From positions 1 to 11,388 of the forward strand of contig DXHG01000146.1 in NCBI GenBank assembly GCA_019113455.1: 11,388 nt of DNA, written 5' to 3'. Origin of the DNA: Candidatus Treponema faecavium. GTDB lineage: Bacteria; Spirochaetota; Spirochaetia; Treponematales; Treponemataceae. The notes below the pieces were generated by a model. The model saw nothing but the letters and a program-made list of their open reading frames with translations, ran no database searches and was not told the origin of the DNA. Position numbers and translations under genes: made by a program. This document shows, piece by piece, positions 5,194-11,388 of the stretch (position 1 is the first letter of the stretch; the number at the start of each line of letters is the position of its first letter).

Positions 5194-6696
5194 TCAGCCC
5201 GCCGCTGGCGTTTCGGCTATGGGCGTGAGCCGTATCGCGCGTGCCGGCAGCAGCGTGTAGTCGAGCGGCGTGAGTTCTACCGGTTCAAGCGTAAGCACAT
5301 CTGTTTCACCTTCGTTCTGCGCGTCGTGGTATGAGATGAGATAAAATCCATTAAAAAACGCGCTGTCTGTATCCGATCTGAACTGCACGATATCGCGGTT
5401 TTTGACGCTCGTAAACGCGGTCTGTCCGTGATCGGCATAGCCGCCGTTCTGCGCTGTGTATGAGCCGCTGCTGAATGTTACGGCGGTTCCATCGCCCGCC
5501 TGCCAGACGCATCCGCTTTGGCAGATACGGTCTTCAGCGGTTTCGCTCTGATGCAGCACCGCTACGGCAGTGCCTTGCCCGAGCTTTTTGTATTGCCCGT
5601 CCCACAGCGTGCCTTCGCTGATAATCATGCGCACATCGTCCTGCAGGGTGAGTTTTATTTCGTCCACGCCGGTAAGCGATATGTCAAACCTGCGCGTGAG
5701 ATTGCTGATAGAGGAATTGATTGCCGTGAGATAGATGCCGTTGCGGTGCACGCTGCTTTCCACCCATGTATACGATTCCCCTGTGTCGTTAAGCAGGAAC
5801 GTGATTTCGTGCGCGTTCGCGTTAAAATGCAGATAGCGTATGCCCTCATCGGTGTTTGACGTCTTATACCACATGCCGTGCAGGAATTCGGTAAACGTAT
5901 CGGCGTTTCCGTCTAGGATGCGGTTTATTTCTTCCGACTCAAGCTTTGTACCGGTAACGCGCGTCTCGCTCTGCCTGACATATCTGCCGACTGCGGCGTT
6001 CCACGTGTACATCGTCTGCAGCTGATCGGAAGACTCCGCATCGCCGTCTGAGCTGTATACCCAGACGGGAAAACTCGCTCCCTGCGAGAGGTTTTGGTCG
6101 TACGAATCGTAGCGGTCAAGCTGCTGAATAAAGATAGTGCCGTCAGACGCAAAATCGCCGATAGTGCTCAGTGCAAACTGTCCGCCGCGCGTAACGCCGC
6201 GAAAAATTTTCATAATCGTGCCGCCGCCTGAAGCGGTGCCCGAGTAGATAAGCGCGGTGCGGTGGTCGCCGGTAACGTCCATTGCGGTGTACGAAAACGC
6301 CGACACCTGCACAATGCCGGTGTCTATTTCCGCTGAACGCCGGTATGTCTGCGTGTCAGGATCATATATGCCCACGAGCAATATAATAGAAGAATTTCCC
6401 GATTGTTTTACGGCGTTGACCTGATCGTCGTGGCCGTCGTTGTTGAAATCGGTGCTGAGCGTGCCGATAAGCATTTCGTTTGCGCGCAGCGGAATGAGCG
6501 ACGTCATAAACGTTTCGTCATCCTCATATGCGTCAGTCTGCGCCGCCTCTGCGTCCCGGTTGGCGTTTTCGGGAATAACGGTGCGCGGCATGATAATCTG
6601 CGGCTCGCCTGAATCGGCGTGTTTTTCCTGCGTTATGAATAAGACAAACAGACAGACTGCGACAATCGAAAAGATAATCGGAATGAGTTTTTTCAT
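5194..6696 (-). CDS. Exported or membrane-anchored protein of uncertain function, possibly pallilysin-related adhesin
   Basis: The product has 500 residues from the ATG at 6696. Residues 1-22 (MKKLIPIIFSIVAVCLFVLF) are a signal anchor or signal peptide without a lipobox, then an acidic linker to about 62. At 83-92 DFNNDGHDDQ resembles the DxNxDGxxD calcium loop of FG-GAP/VCBS repeats, and 139-160 (MDVTGDHRTALIYSG..) looks like a degenerate second one, which suggests a beta-propeller-like region. Residues 265-375 (TEFLHGMWYK, RRNGIYLT-like and LWDGQYKK) look like a conserved second half. This architecture recalls large treponemal proteins annotated as pallilysin-related adhesins, but I hold that loosely: no HEXXH protease motif is present. 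An in-frame TTG at 6741 lengthens the frame by 15 codons but adds a non-signal N-terminus. No Shine-Dalgarno precedes 6696, and a -10 box lies 6 nt before it. Location is probably periplasm or cell surface. Confidence 0.8.
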   Translation of the reverse strand: MKKLIPIIFSIVAVCLFVLFITQEKHADSGEPQIIMPRTVIPENANRDAEAAQTDAYEDDETFMTSLIPLRANEMLIGTLSTDFNNDGHDDQVNAVKQSGNSSIILLVGIYDPDTQTYRRSAEIDTGIVQVSAFSYTAMDVTGDHRTALIYSGTASGGGTIMKIFRGVTRGGQFALSTIGDFASDGTIFIQQLDRYDSYDQNLSQGASFPVWVYSSDGDAESSDQLQTMYTWNAAVGRYVRQSETRVTGTKLESEEINRILDGNADTFTEFLHGMWYKTSNTDEGIRYLHFNANAHEITFLLNDTGESYTWVESSVHRNGIYLTAINSSISNLTRRFDISLTGVDEIKLTLQDDVRMIISEGTLWDGQYKKLGQGTAVAVLHQSETAEDRICQSGCVWQAGDGTAVTFSSGSYTAQNGGYADHGQTAFTSVKNRDIVQFRSDTDSAFFNGFYLISYHDAQNEGETDVLTLEPVELTPLDYTLLPARAIRLTPIAETPAAG

Positions 6697-6702
6697 GTGG
6701 CT

Positions 6703-6708
6703 ATTGTA
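6703..6708 (-). promoter_or_regulatory. -10 box directly upstream of the 500-residue gene
   Basis: TACAAT on the minus strand (5 of 6 matches to consensus) lies 6 nt before the ATG at 6696, so transcription would begin at about that A. No ribosome binding sequence occurs upstream of the ATG. No clear -35 hexamer is visible at the right distance, so the call depends on the pattern shared with the starts at 1504 and 8238. Confidence 0.35.
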
Positions 6709-6730
6709 CCGTTTTTGGTTTGTGAGAGCT

Positions 6731-6774
6731 AGGGCTTGCAAGCTGTCAAGTTTGCAGGCCCTGGCTTTCAGGGC
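6731..6774. repeat. Overlapping inverted repeats upstream of the 500-residue gene
   Basis: AGGGCTTGCAA (6731-6741) pairs with TTGCAGGCCCT (6752-6762) over 11 bp with one G-T wobble and a 10-nt loop. GCCCTG (6758-6763) can instead pair with CAGGGC (6769-6774). The two hairpins share bases, so only one can form at a time. They lie between the upstream gene's stop and the -10 box at 6703-6708. No U-run follows on the minus strand. Roles as a terminator substitute, an operator or an RNA end stabiliser are all possible. Confidence 0.45.
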
Positions 6775-6820
6775 AGCGGCACACAGGCGTCGGCAAATTT
6801 CCTGTTTTTCGCGGGGAACA

Positions 6821-6855
6821 CGCGCCGCACAGCAGCGCTGCTGTGCTCTGGCGCG
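6821..6855. repeat. Long palindrome 3' of the putative outer membrane protein gene
   Basis: GCACAGCAGC (6827-6836) joins its exact complement GCTGCTGTGC (6837-6846), a 20-bp perfect palindrome. Outside it, CGCGCC (6821-6826) pairs with GGCGCG (6850-6855) past a 3-nt bulge. The centre begins 40 bp beyond the stop codon of the 453-residue gene. No U-run follows on the minus strand, so it could act as an RNA 3' end stabiliser, a REP-like element or a protein site rather than a classical terminator. Confidence 0.6.
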
Positions 6856-6876
6856 CTGCGGCTGCCGCGGCTGCCG

Positions 6877-8238
6877 TTATCGCGCGTACTCGTACGCCGC
6901 GTAGAGTCTGATAACCGCGTATCTGCTCCTGATTTTCCATGTGCATTTGGCGGCGATATTCCATGCGCTTACCGCGCCGTCCTGCGCGGTGATGTCCGCG
7001 CCGACGCGTGTTTCGGGGATAAATGCGGGCAGTGCTGCGGCACTGATCGGGCGGACCGTGAACGATATGCCGTATGTCTGTTTGTGCGTTCGCGTTCCGA
7101 TGCACAAGATGTCGGTATTAAAAGAAACGCTGTACCGCAGCACCCGCGAGGCGGCGTCTGCTGTAATGTTAAGCGGAAACGATGTCTCTGCCGTGTCCGT
7201 GTATGCAAACGGCCAGTCGGACCATCCTGCCGTACAGCGGATATGAAAGTCCCGCATCCTGAAATCAGCGCCGATACGGCACTTGCCTGTTTTGCCATAG
7301 ATTTCTGCAAATACTGCGGCTCCGACTGTGAGCACGGCGTCGTTGCGCATGAGCGGAAGCCTGACAAGCGGCGTGCATGAAACGCGCATACTGCGTTTTA
7401 CCGTGCCGCCGTCCGGCGCGGCAAAGGGACGCGGCACCCATGAGGCGGCGGCGCGTATATGCGCGAGGCTGCCCTGCCAGCGTGTTTCCGCGCGCAGCCA
7501 CGGAAGAAGCCCGCCGTATACGGAAGGCGCGGCTCCCGCTCCGGCGTACAGGACAAAGCCGTATGCGGACAGCGTCGTTTCAATTGCCGCGCTGCAAAAC
7601 CGCGTGCGCTCCAGATATGCCGGAAGCGGTTCCTGCGCCTGCGTAAACCAGCCGTCAAAACCGGTGTGTTCAATCGTGTATGATATGCAGGCGGCGGATA
7701 CGCTGCCTGCAAGCGCTGCATGCTCGTACGAAATGCCTGCCGCTGCGGCGAATACGGCTGTTTCGTCTGCATATACTGATGCAAACGGGGTGAGCTCCGC
7801 GGCGCGTACGTAGAGCTGCGGAGCGGCGTGTACGGCGATGCCCGCGGGACGGAGTGCCGTTGTTTTTCGCGATGTGTCGGGCAGCGTCTGCGTTACGCCG
7901 CTGGCTGAAAGGGGATAGAGCGCCGACGGTATCTCCGGCGAATAGAGGCGCCTGAACGTGCCTGACGGGGCGGCAGAGCCTGCCATGACGGTGCACCATG
8001 GCGCAGGCTCGAACAGGGCGCAGAAGCTGCCTGTTTCCGTGCCCTGTTCATGCAGCGGTACCGAAACCGTGCCGTACAGTTTGCCGCGCGGCAGATGAAC
8101 GGCAGCGCTCGCGTCAAGCGATATGTTTGAGCCGCTGTCAGCTTCAATTCCCGCAGAAAGGTTTAAGCGCGGGGTGTCCGCCGCACGGGCAGGCAGCGCG
8201 CACAGGATACAGACGATAATGCTGAAAAAAGCATACAT
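6877..8238 (-). CDS. Secreted, probably outer membrane beta-barrel protein, family not recognised
   Basis: The 453-residue product starts with a good Sec signal peptide, residues 1-20 (MYAFFSIIVCILCALPARA, then A-D). The mature part begins TPRLNLSAGIEADSGSNISL and continues as short alternating polar and hydrophobic stretches rich in Ala, Ser, Tyr and Arg (for example SVSAACISYTI, ETRWQGSLAHIRAAASW, RVGADITAQDGAVSAW), with no long hydrophobic helix. That is what a beta-barrel looks like by eye. It ends in AVIRLYAAYEYAR; the last residue is not the Phe often found in proteobacterial porins. I recognise no named family and no catalytic motif. The start has no Shine-Dalgarno; TATATA lies 6 nt upstream of the ATG. 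Ala and Cys content is high and codon use looks like the neighbours, so there is no sign of recent transfer. Transport or surface structural roles are inference only. Confidence 0.75.
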   Translation of the reverse strand: MYAFFSIIVCILCALPARAADTPRLNLSAGIEADSGSNISLDASAAVHLPRGKLYGTVSVPLHEQGTETGSFCALFEPAPWCTVMAGSAAPSGTFRRLYSPEIPSALYPLSASGVTQTLPDTSRKTTALRPAGIAVHAAPQLYVRAAELTPFASVYADETAVFAAAAGISYEHAALAGSVSAACISYTIEHTGFDGWFTQAQEPLPAYLERTRFCSAAIETTLSAYGFVLYAGAGAAPSVYGGLLPWLRAETRWQGSLAHIRAAASWVPRPFAAPDGGTVKRSMRVSCTPLVRLPLMRNDAVLTVGAAVFAEIYGKTGKCRIGADFRMRDFHIRCTAGWSDWPFAYTDTAETSFPLNITADAASRVLRYSVSFNTDILCIGTRTHKQTYGISFTVRPISAAALPAFIPETRVGADITAQDGAVSAWNIAAKCTWKIRSRYAVIRLYAAYEYAR

Positions 8239-8244
8239 GTATAC

Positions 8245-8250
8245 TATATA
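8245..8250 (-). promoter_or_regulatory. -10 box directly upstream of the 453-residue gene
   Basis: Minus-strand TATATA is followed by GTATAC and then the ATG at 8238, which places the predicted start of transcription on the initiation codon. The overlapping TATAGT hexamer is an alternative at 4 nt. The upstream sequence is A-rich and contains no purine-rich ribosome site. A consensus -35 is not visible. Confidence 0.35.
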
Positions 8251-8283
8251 TGCTTTTATCTGTCTTTTTGTGCCGGTTTTGGC

Positions 8284-8318
8284 AAAAAAAAACAGCTCCG
8301 TGTGCGCGGAGCTGTTTT
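8284..8318 (-). terminator. Intrinsic terminator of the polA-coaE-SPOR cluster
   Basis: AAAACAGCTCCG and CGGAGCTGTTTT form a 12-bp stem (8-bp core 8293-8300 with 8307-8314) around a 6-nt loop. On the minus strand the stem is followed by nine T residues (8292-8284), a textbook rho-independent terminator about 40 bp beyond the SPOR gene stop. Four T residues on the other side give it weaker activity on the plus strand. A smaller hairpin, AAGCGC with GCGCTT (8322-8338), lies between it and the gene. Confidence 0.9.
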
Positions 8319-8359
8319 GTTAAGCGCGCAGAGCGCTTCTGCGGTGTGCTGCCTGCTTA

Positions 8360-9136
8360 TCAGCGGGCAGCTTTTGATTCGGTAATATAGCTGCTGGTGC
8401 CTGAGAACGTATCGATCATCGCAATGCGCGTTCTCCAGTATTCTGCTTCGTTCTTTGTCGTATACGGCCCCACGCGCACGCGGTAGAATGTTTTTCCGCT
8501 TTCGTCCGTGTGCGTAAATATCTCGCTTGGTATTTTGTTGTCTTCAAGCGCCTTGCGTGCCGCCTCGGCATTATGCTTGCTTGTAAGCGACGCCACCTGT
8601 ACCCAGAACTGCGCCGCAGGAGCTGGAGGCGCGGCTGACGCGGGCACCGGCTGCGCTATTTCGGGTTTGCGCGGTTCGGCAGCCGGCTGCGGCGCAGGAG
8701 CAGGCTGTGCGGGCGCGGGTTCGGGCTGCGCCCGCTGCGTGATGGCGACGACGGTGCTGTCAGGCTGCGCGGAACGCCGCGCCGTTTCGTTCTGCGGCTG
8801 CACCGCAGGCTGCGGGCTTTGCGCAGCGGCTGATTTAAGCGCGTTTAAGTCGATATTCGTCTGTCCCGTGCCGACGACTGTCGTCGTGTCCGTGATAACG
8901 GTTACGTCTTTTGCGGGGACAGGCGTTTGCGCGCCGCTGGTCGGCTCTGCGCTCTGCGCGGCGGCGGAATTGATTTGATATGTCTCCGGTGTGCTTGCTG
9001 CAGCGGGAATCTGCACCGCGGTTACTTCCGGTTCTGTCTGCATTGCTGGCGAATACAGTATAAGCGCGGCGCCGATGACTACCAGCAAAAAAATGCCCGC
9101 CGCAGCAATAATCCACAATGTCTGTTTTTGTTCCAT
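8360..9136 (-). CDS. SPOR-domain membrane protein
   Basis: The 258-residue protein has one N-terminal transmembrane helix at about 7-28 (LWIIAAAGIFLLVVIGAALILY) after a 6-residue cytoplasmic tip. A long Ala/Pro/Gln/Thr-rich periplasmic linker (about 29-173, with PAPAQPAPAPQP near 140-151) leads to a C-terminal SPOR domain at about 175-255: FWVQVASLTSKHNAEAARKA, then YRVRVGPYTTKNEAEYWR. SPOR domains bind glycan strands stripped of stem peptides and bring proteins to the septum, as in FtsN and DedD. The topology matches those proteins, so a role in division or wall remodelling is likely, though no treponemal FtsN is established here. AGAGGG 6 nt before the ATG supports the start. It begins 9 bp after coaE and is the last gene before a strong terminator. 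Confidence 0.9.
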   Translation of the reverse strand: MEQKQTLWIIAAAGIFLLVVIGAALILYSPAMQTEPEVTAVQIPAAASTPETYQINSAAAQSAEPTSGAQTPVPAKDVTVITDTTTVVGTGQTNIDLNALKSAAAQSPQPAVQPQNETARRSAQPDSTVVAITQRAQPEPAPAQPAPAPQPAAEPRKPEIAQPVPASAAPPAPAAQFWVQVASLTSKHNAEAARKALEDNKIPSEIFTHTDESGKTFYRVRVGPYTTKNEAEYWRTRIAMIDTFSGTSSYITESKAAR

Positions 9137-9145
9137 AGAAACCCT

Positions 9146-9784
9146 CTAGCTCAGGCAGAAAGTCAGAAAACGGTCTATCTTTCGTTCAAGACTCCGAATA
9201 CTGCCGATATTGACTACTTTGTAAATATCGGCATTTGTTTTTTGATATTGAGCCAAGATATTCTTTTGCCGGCGGAATCTGTCGAAAATTTGCGGATACG
9301 GCATACGGTCGCGCCTGCGCGCACGCAGGAGCCTCACGGCGGCGGGCGCCGTAACAAAGAGAATATGCGAACAGCGGCACATGACCGCCGTTTTATACAG
9401 CACCGTCGCGTTGAGCGCGACCGGCTGCGCCGCGTGCTCATCGATAAAATCAGAGAGCATCGCGTGTATGACCGGATGCACAATCGCTTCGTGCGCGGCA
9501 AGGAGCTCCGCATGTGAAAACACCAGCTCGCCGAGCGCGCGCCTGTTTATGCGTCCGCTCCCGTCAAGAAGCGCAATGCGCCGCGCTGCCGCCTCTGCGG
9601 AAAACCGCGCAAGGATGCGGTCTTTTGCAAGCTCCACCGCCTGATGCGCGGCGGTGTCGGCGTCTATAACCGCCCAGCCGCGCGCGGCAAGAATCTGGGC
9701 GGCAGCGTTTTTGCCCGCCGCCATCGGACCGGCAATGCAGATAACGGGGCAGCCTTTTGCGCGCGGCGCAGCGTTTTCGTTCAA
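9146..9784 (-). CDS. coaE: Dephospho-CoA kinase with atypical Walker A
   Basis: CoaE phosphorylates the 3'-hydroxyl of dephospho-CoA with ATP, the last step of coenzyme A synthesis, in the cytoplasm. The 212-residue length is normal. Family features are the P-loop region VICIAGPMAAGKN (14-26), VIDAD (39-43), GRINRRALGELVFS (77-90), an HP pair at 103-104 and a basic lid segment RLLRARRRDR (151-160) ending in FRRQK (170-174). The P-loop is GPMAAGKN, with Asn26 where nearly all P-loop kinases have Ser or Thr, and NATVLYK (125-131) replaces the usual LLFE-type segment. The start is TTG at 9784, overlapping the polA stop as TTGA; a GGGGAG 7 nt upstream, inside polA, supports it and implies translational coupling. 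No in-frame ATG before the P-loop is available. Activity seems likely given preserved length and context, but the substitution deserves a check. Confidence 0.85.
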   Translation of the reverse strand: MNENAAPRAKGCPVICIAGPMAAGKNAAAQILAARGWAVIDADTAAHQAVELAKDRILARFSAEAAARRIALLDGSGRINRRALGELVFSHAELLAAHEAIVHPVIHAMLSDFIDEHAAQPVALNATVLYKTAVMCRCSHILFVTAPAAVRLLRARRRDRMPYPQIFDRFRRQKNILAQYQKTNADIYKVVNIGSIRSLERKIDRFLTFCLS

Positions 9785-11388
9785 TGAAAATCTCCCCAGC
9801 GCGCGCCGTATTCCACGGATACTTTAAGCGGCACCGACAGACTTGCGGCGCGCTCCATGCAGTCTTTTATATCCTGCGCTGCCTGCGCCGCCTGTTCTTC
9901 GGGGCACTCAACGATGAGTTCGTCATGCACCTGCAGCAAAAGCCGCGCCTGCGGGTACGCGCGCGCAAGCAGCGCCGAAACCGCGAGCATCGCTTTTTTT
10001 ACAATATCGGCGGCGGAACCCTGTATCGGCGTGTTGACTGCGATGCGTTCCGCGCCTGCCTTTTCCATCTTGTTTTTGCTGTGTATATTGCGTATCATGC
10101 GTTTTCTGCCGTACAGCGTCTGGACGTATCCGGTCTCTTCCGCGCGGCGCACCGTTTCTTCTATAAAAGTGCGTATGCCTGCGTATGTAGCAAAATACTG
10201 CGATATAAACGCCGACGCCTGCGTACGGGGAATACCGAGTTCGTTTGAAAGCCTGAACGCGCTCATGCCGTACATGACGCCGAAATTGATGACTTTTGCG
10301 GTGCGCCGCATTTCGGGCAGCACCTGGTCTTCTGCCACGCCGAATATGAGCGCCGCGGTGGAACGGTGCACGTCGGCTCCGTTCCGAAACGCATCGCAGA
10401 GCGCCCTGTCCTGCGACAGATGCGCGAGAATTACGAGCTCTATCTGCGAATAGTCAGCCGATATGAGCGCCATGCCGTCTGAAGCGGTAAACGCCTGCCT
10501 GATCCGTCTGCCCGCTTCTTCGCGTATGGGAATATTCTGCAAATTGGGGTCGCGGCTTGAAAGCCTGCCCGTCGCGGTGCCCGTCTGCATAAACGTCGTG
10601 TGAATACGCCCGTTCTCGTCGGCAAGTGCCGGAAGCGTTTCCACATATGTAGAAAGCAGCTTGGCGTACATGCGGTACTCGAGTATCTTTGCCGGTACAG
10701 GATGCAGCGCCTTGAGGTTTTCAAGCACCGCGGTATCGGTGGAATAGCCGGTTTTTGTCTTTTTCTGCGCGGGCAGTTTAAGCTCGGTAAAAAGTATTTC
10801 CTGCAGCTGCTTGGGCGAGGCGATATTGAATGGGCGGCCGGCAAGGCGGTGTATCTCGGTTTCAAGCTCGGCGAGCTTTTTCTTAAGTTCCTGCCCGTAC
10901 GCGTCAAGTTCTTTCTTTTCTATATGTATGCCGGCAAGTTCCATGTACGCAAGCACCGGCAGCACCGGCATTTCAAGCTCGGTAAAAAGCTCCGCCAAAC
11001 CGTTCCGTTCCAGTTCCGGACTGAAAAGCTGCCAGAGCTGCCATGTCAGATCCGCGTCTTCGGCCGCATACGCTGCTGCCTGCTCAAGCGGCACATCGGC
11101 AAACGTCTTTCCTTTGGGCACAATGTCGCCGTAGGCAGTCGTCTCAAGGCCGAGCCTTGACTCGGAAAGCTGCTGAAGGCCAAACGACGCGCGGTCAGGC
11201 TCAAGCAGCCACGCGGCAATCATCGTGTCGGCAATGCGGCACACGGGGCGCGGAAAACCGTTAGACATAAGCACTTCATAGTCGAACTTGCCGTTGTGCA
11301 TGACAACGGTGATGTTTGGATTCAGAAAAAGGCGCGAAAGTTCAGCGAAAACGTCCGCCTTTGGCAGGCACTTCGCGCTGCCTGAAAG
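9781..11388 (-). CDS. polA: DNA polymerase I, C-terminal part (5' end outside window)
   Basis: PolA fills gaps and removes Okazaki primers. The frame continues past the first Met (11301) to the right edge without a stop, so 535 C-terminal residues are seen and the 5' nuclease domain and exo I lie outside. Numbering from the edge, exo II (HNGKFD, Asp36) and exo III (YAAED, Tyr107 and Asp111) are intact, so 3'-5' proofreading may be retained. The polymerase has TGRLSSRDPNLQNIP (thumb/palm), motif A (DYSQIEL, Asp312), motif B (RRTAKVINFGVMYG: Arg361, Lys365, Phe369, Tyr373) and motif C (QVHDELIVE, Asp489). The residue after IEL in motif A is Val319 (codon GTA at 10434-10432); Arg is usual there (DYSQIELR in E. 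coli and Taq). It heads the visible polA-coaE-SPOR cluster and overlaps coaE by 4 bp. Confidence 0.96.
   Translation of the reverse strand, partial: LSGSAKCLPKADVFAELSRLFLNPNITVVMHNGKFDYEVLMSNGFPRPVCRIADTMIAAWLLEPDRASFGLQQLSESRLGLETTAYGDIVPKGKTFADVPLEQAAAYAAEDADLTWQLWQLFSPELERNGLAELFTELEMPVLPVLAYMELAGIHIEKKELDAYGQELKKKLAELETEIHRLAGRPFNIASPKQLQEILFTELKLPAQKKTKTGYSTDTAVLENLKALHPVPAKILEYRMYAKLLSTYVETLPALADENGRIHTTFMQTGTATGRLSSRDPNLQNIPIREEAGRRIRQAFTASDGMALISADYSQIELVILAHLSQDRALCDAFRNGADVHRSTAALIFGVAEDQVLPEMRRTAKVINFGVMYGMSAFRLSNELGIPRTQASAFISQYFATYAGIRTFIEETVRRAEETGYVQTLYGRKRMIRNIHSKNKMEKAGAERIAVNTPIQGSAADIVKKAMLAVSALLARAYPQARLLLQVHDELIVECPEEQAAQAAQDIKDCMERAASLSVPLKVSVEYGARWGDFH

Noticed and set aside
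6736..7380. Plus-strand open frame of 214 codons
   Set aside because: Opposite the 453-residue secreted protein; Cys/Arg-rich with no domain, and it runs through the palindromic gap.
8508..8978. Plus-strand Cys/Gly-rich open frame of 156 codons resembling a metallothionein-like protein
   Set aside because: It is the antisense reading of the Ala/Pro-rich linker of the SPOR protein; the composition is a by-product of GCN/CCN codons.
9757..11160. Several 100-198-codon frames on both strands over polA
   Set aside because: All are out-of-frame or antisense readings of a gene with complete polymerase motifs A, B and C.

Overview
The window most resembles a moderately GC-rich host-associated spirochaete, probably a Treponema. 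The clues are a cysteine-anchored surface lipoprotein with a relaxed (F-G-S-C) lipobox and Gly-rich beta-helix repeats, two large envelope proteins of unrecognised type, tandem bacteriohemerythrins, and a CoaE with an atypical P-loop. The genus call is an inference from protein character; no marker gene fixes it.

Layout, left to right. (1) 1-1334, minus: N-terminal 444 codons of a large putative surface lipoprotein that runs off the left edge. (2) 1335-1503: divergent promoter region with two extended -10 boxes facing away from each other and an 8-bp inverted repeat between them. (3) 1504-2511, plus: a tRNA-dihydrouridine synthase, the only plus-strand gene. (4) 2466-4843, minus: four genes that probably act around oxygen, iron and redox: two tandem bacteriohemerythrins (72% identical by my ungapped count), an Mrp/NBP35-type Fe-S carrier ATPase and a C_GCAxxG_C_C cysteine-motif protein. 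A consensus-like promoter and a ~170-nt foldable leader precede the first gene. (5) 5194-8238, minus: two exported proteins of uncertain function, separated by a region dense in inverted repeats. (6) 8360-11388, minus: a compact polA-coaE-SPOR cluster (polA cut by the right edge), closed by a strong intrinsic terminator at 8284-8318.

How the genes may work together. Hemerythrins bind O2 at a di-iron site, and Mrp-type ATPases move Fe-S clusters, which O2 damages. With the C_GCAxxG_C_C protein only 11 bp after mrp, this strand reads as a plausible oxygen-handling and Fe-S upkeep unit for an anaerobe or microaerophile. The polA-coaE-SPOR cluster is housekeeping: DNA repair and replication, coenzyme A synthesis and peptidoglycan or division.

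Three points merit attention. The leader before the upstream hemerythrin can form a long stem and has a possible alternative pairing with the Shine-Dalgarno. Three genes (starts 1504, 6696, 8238) have a -10-like hexamer exactly 6 nt before the ATG and no Shine-Dalgarno, which suggests leaderless mRNAs. Conserved positions are substituted in CoaE (Walker A), PolA (motif A) and the Dus active-site loop. I found no CRISPR array, tRNA, rRNA, insertion sequence or phage gene.
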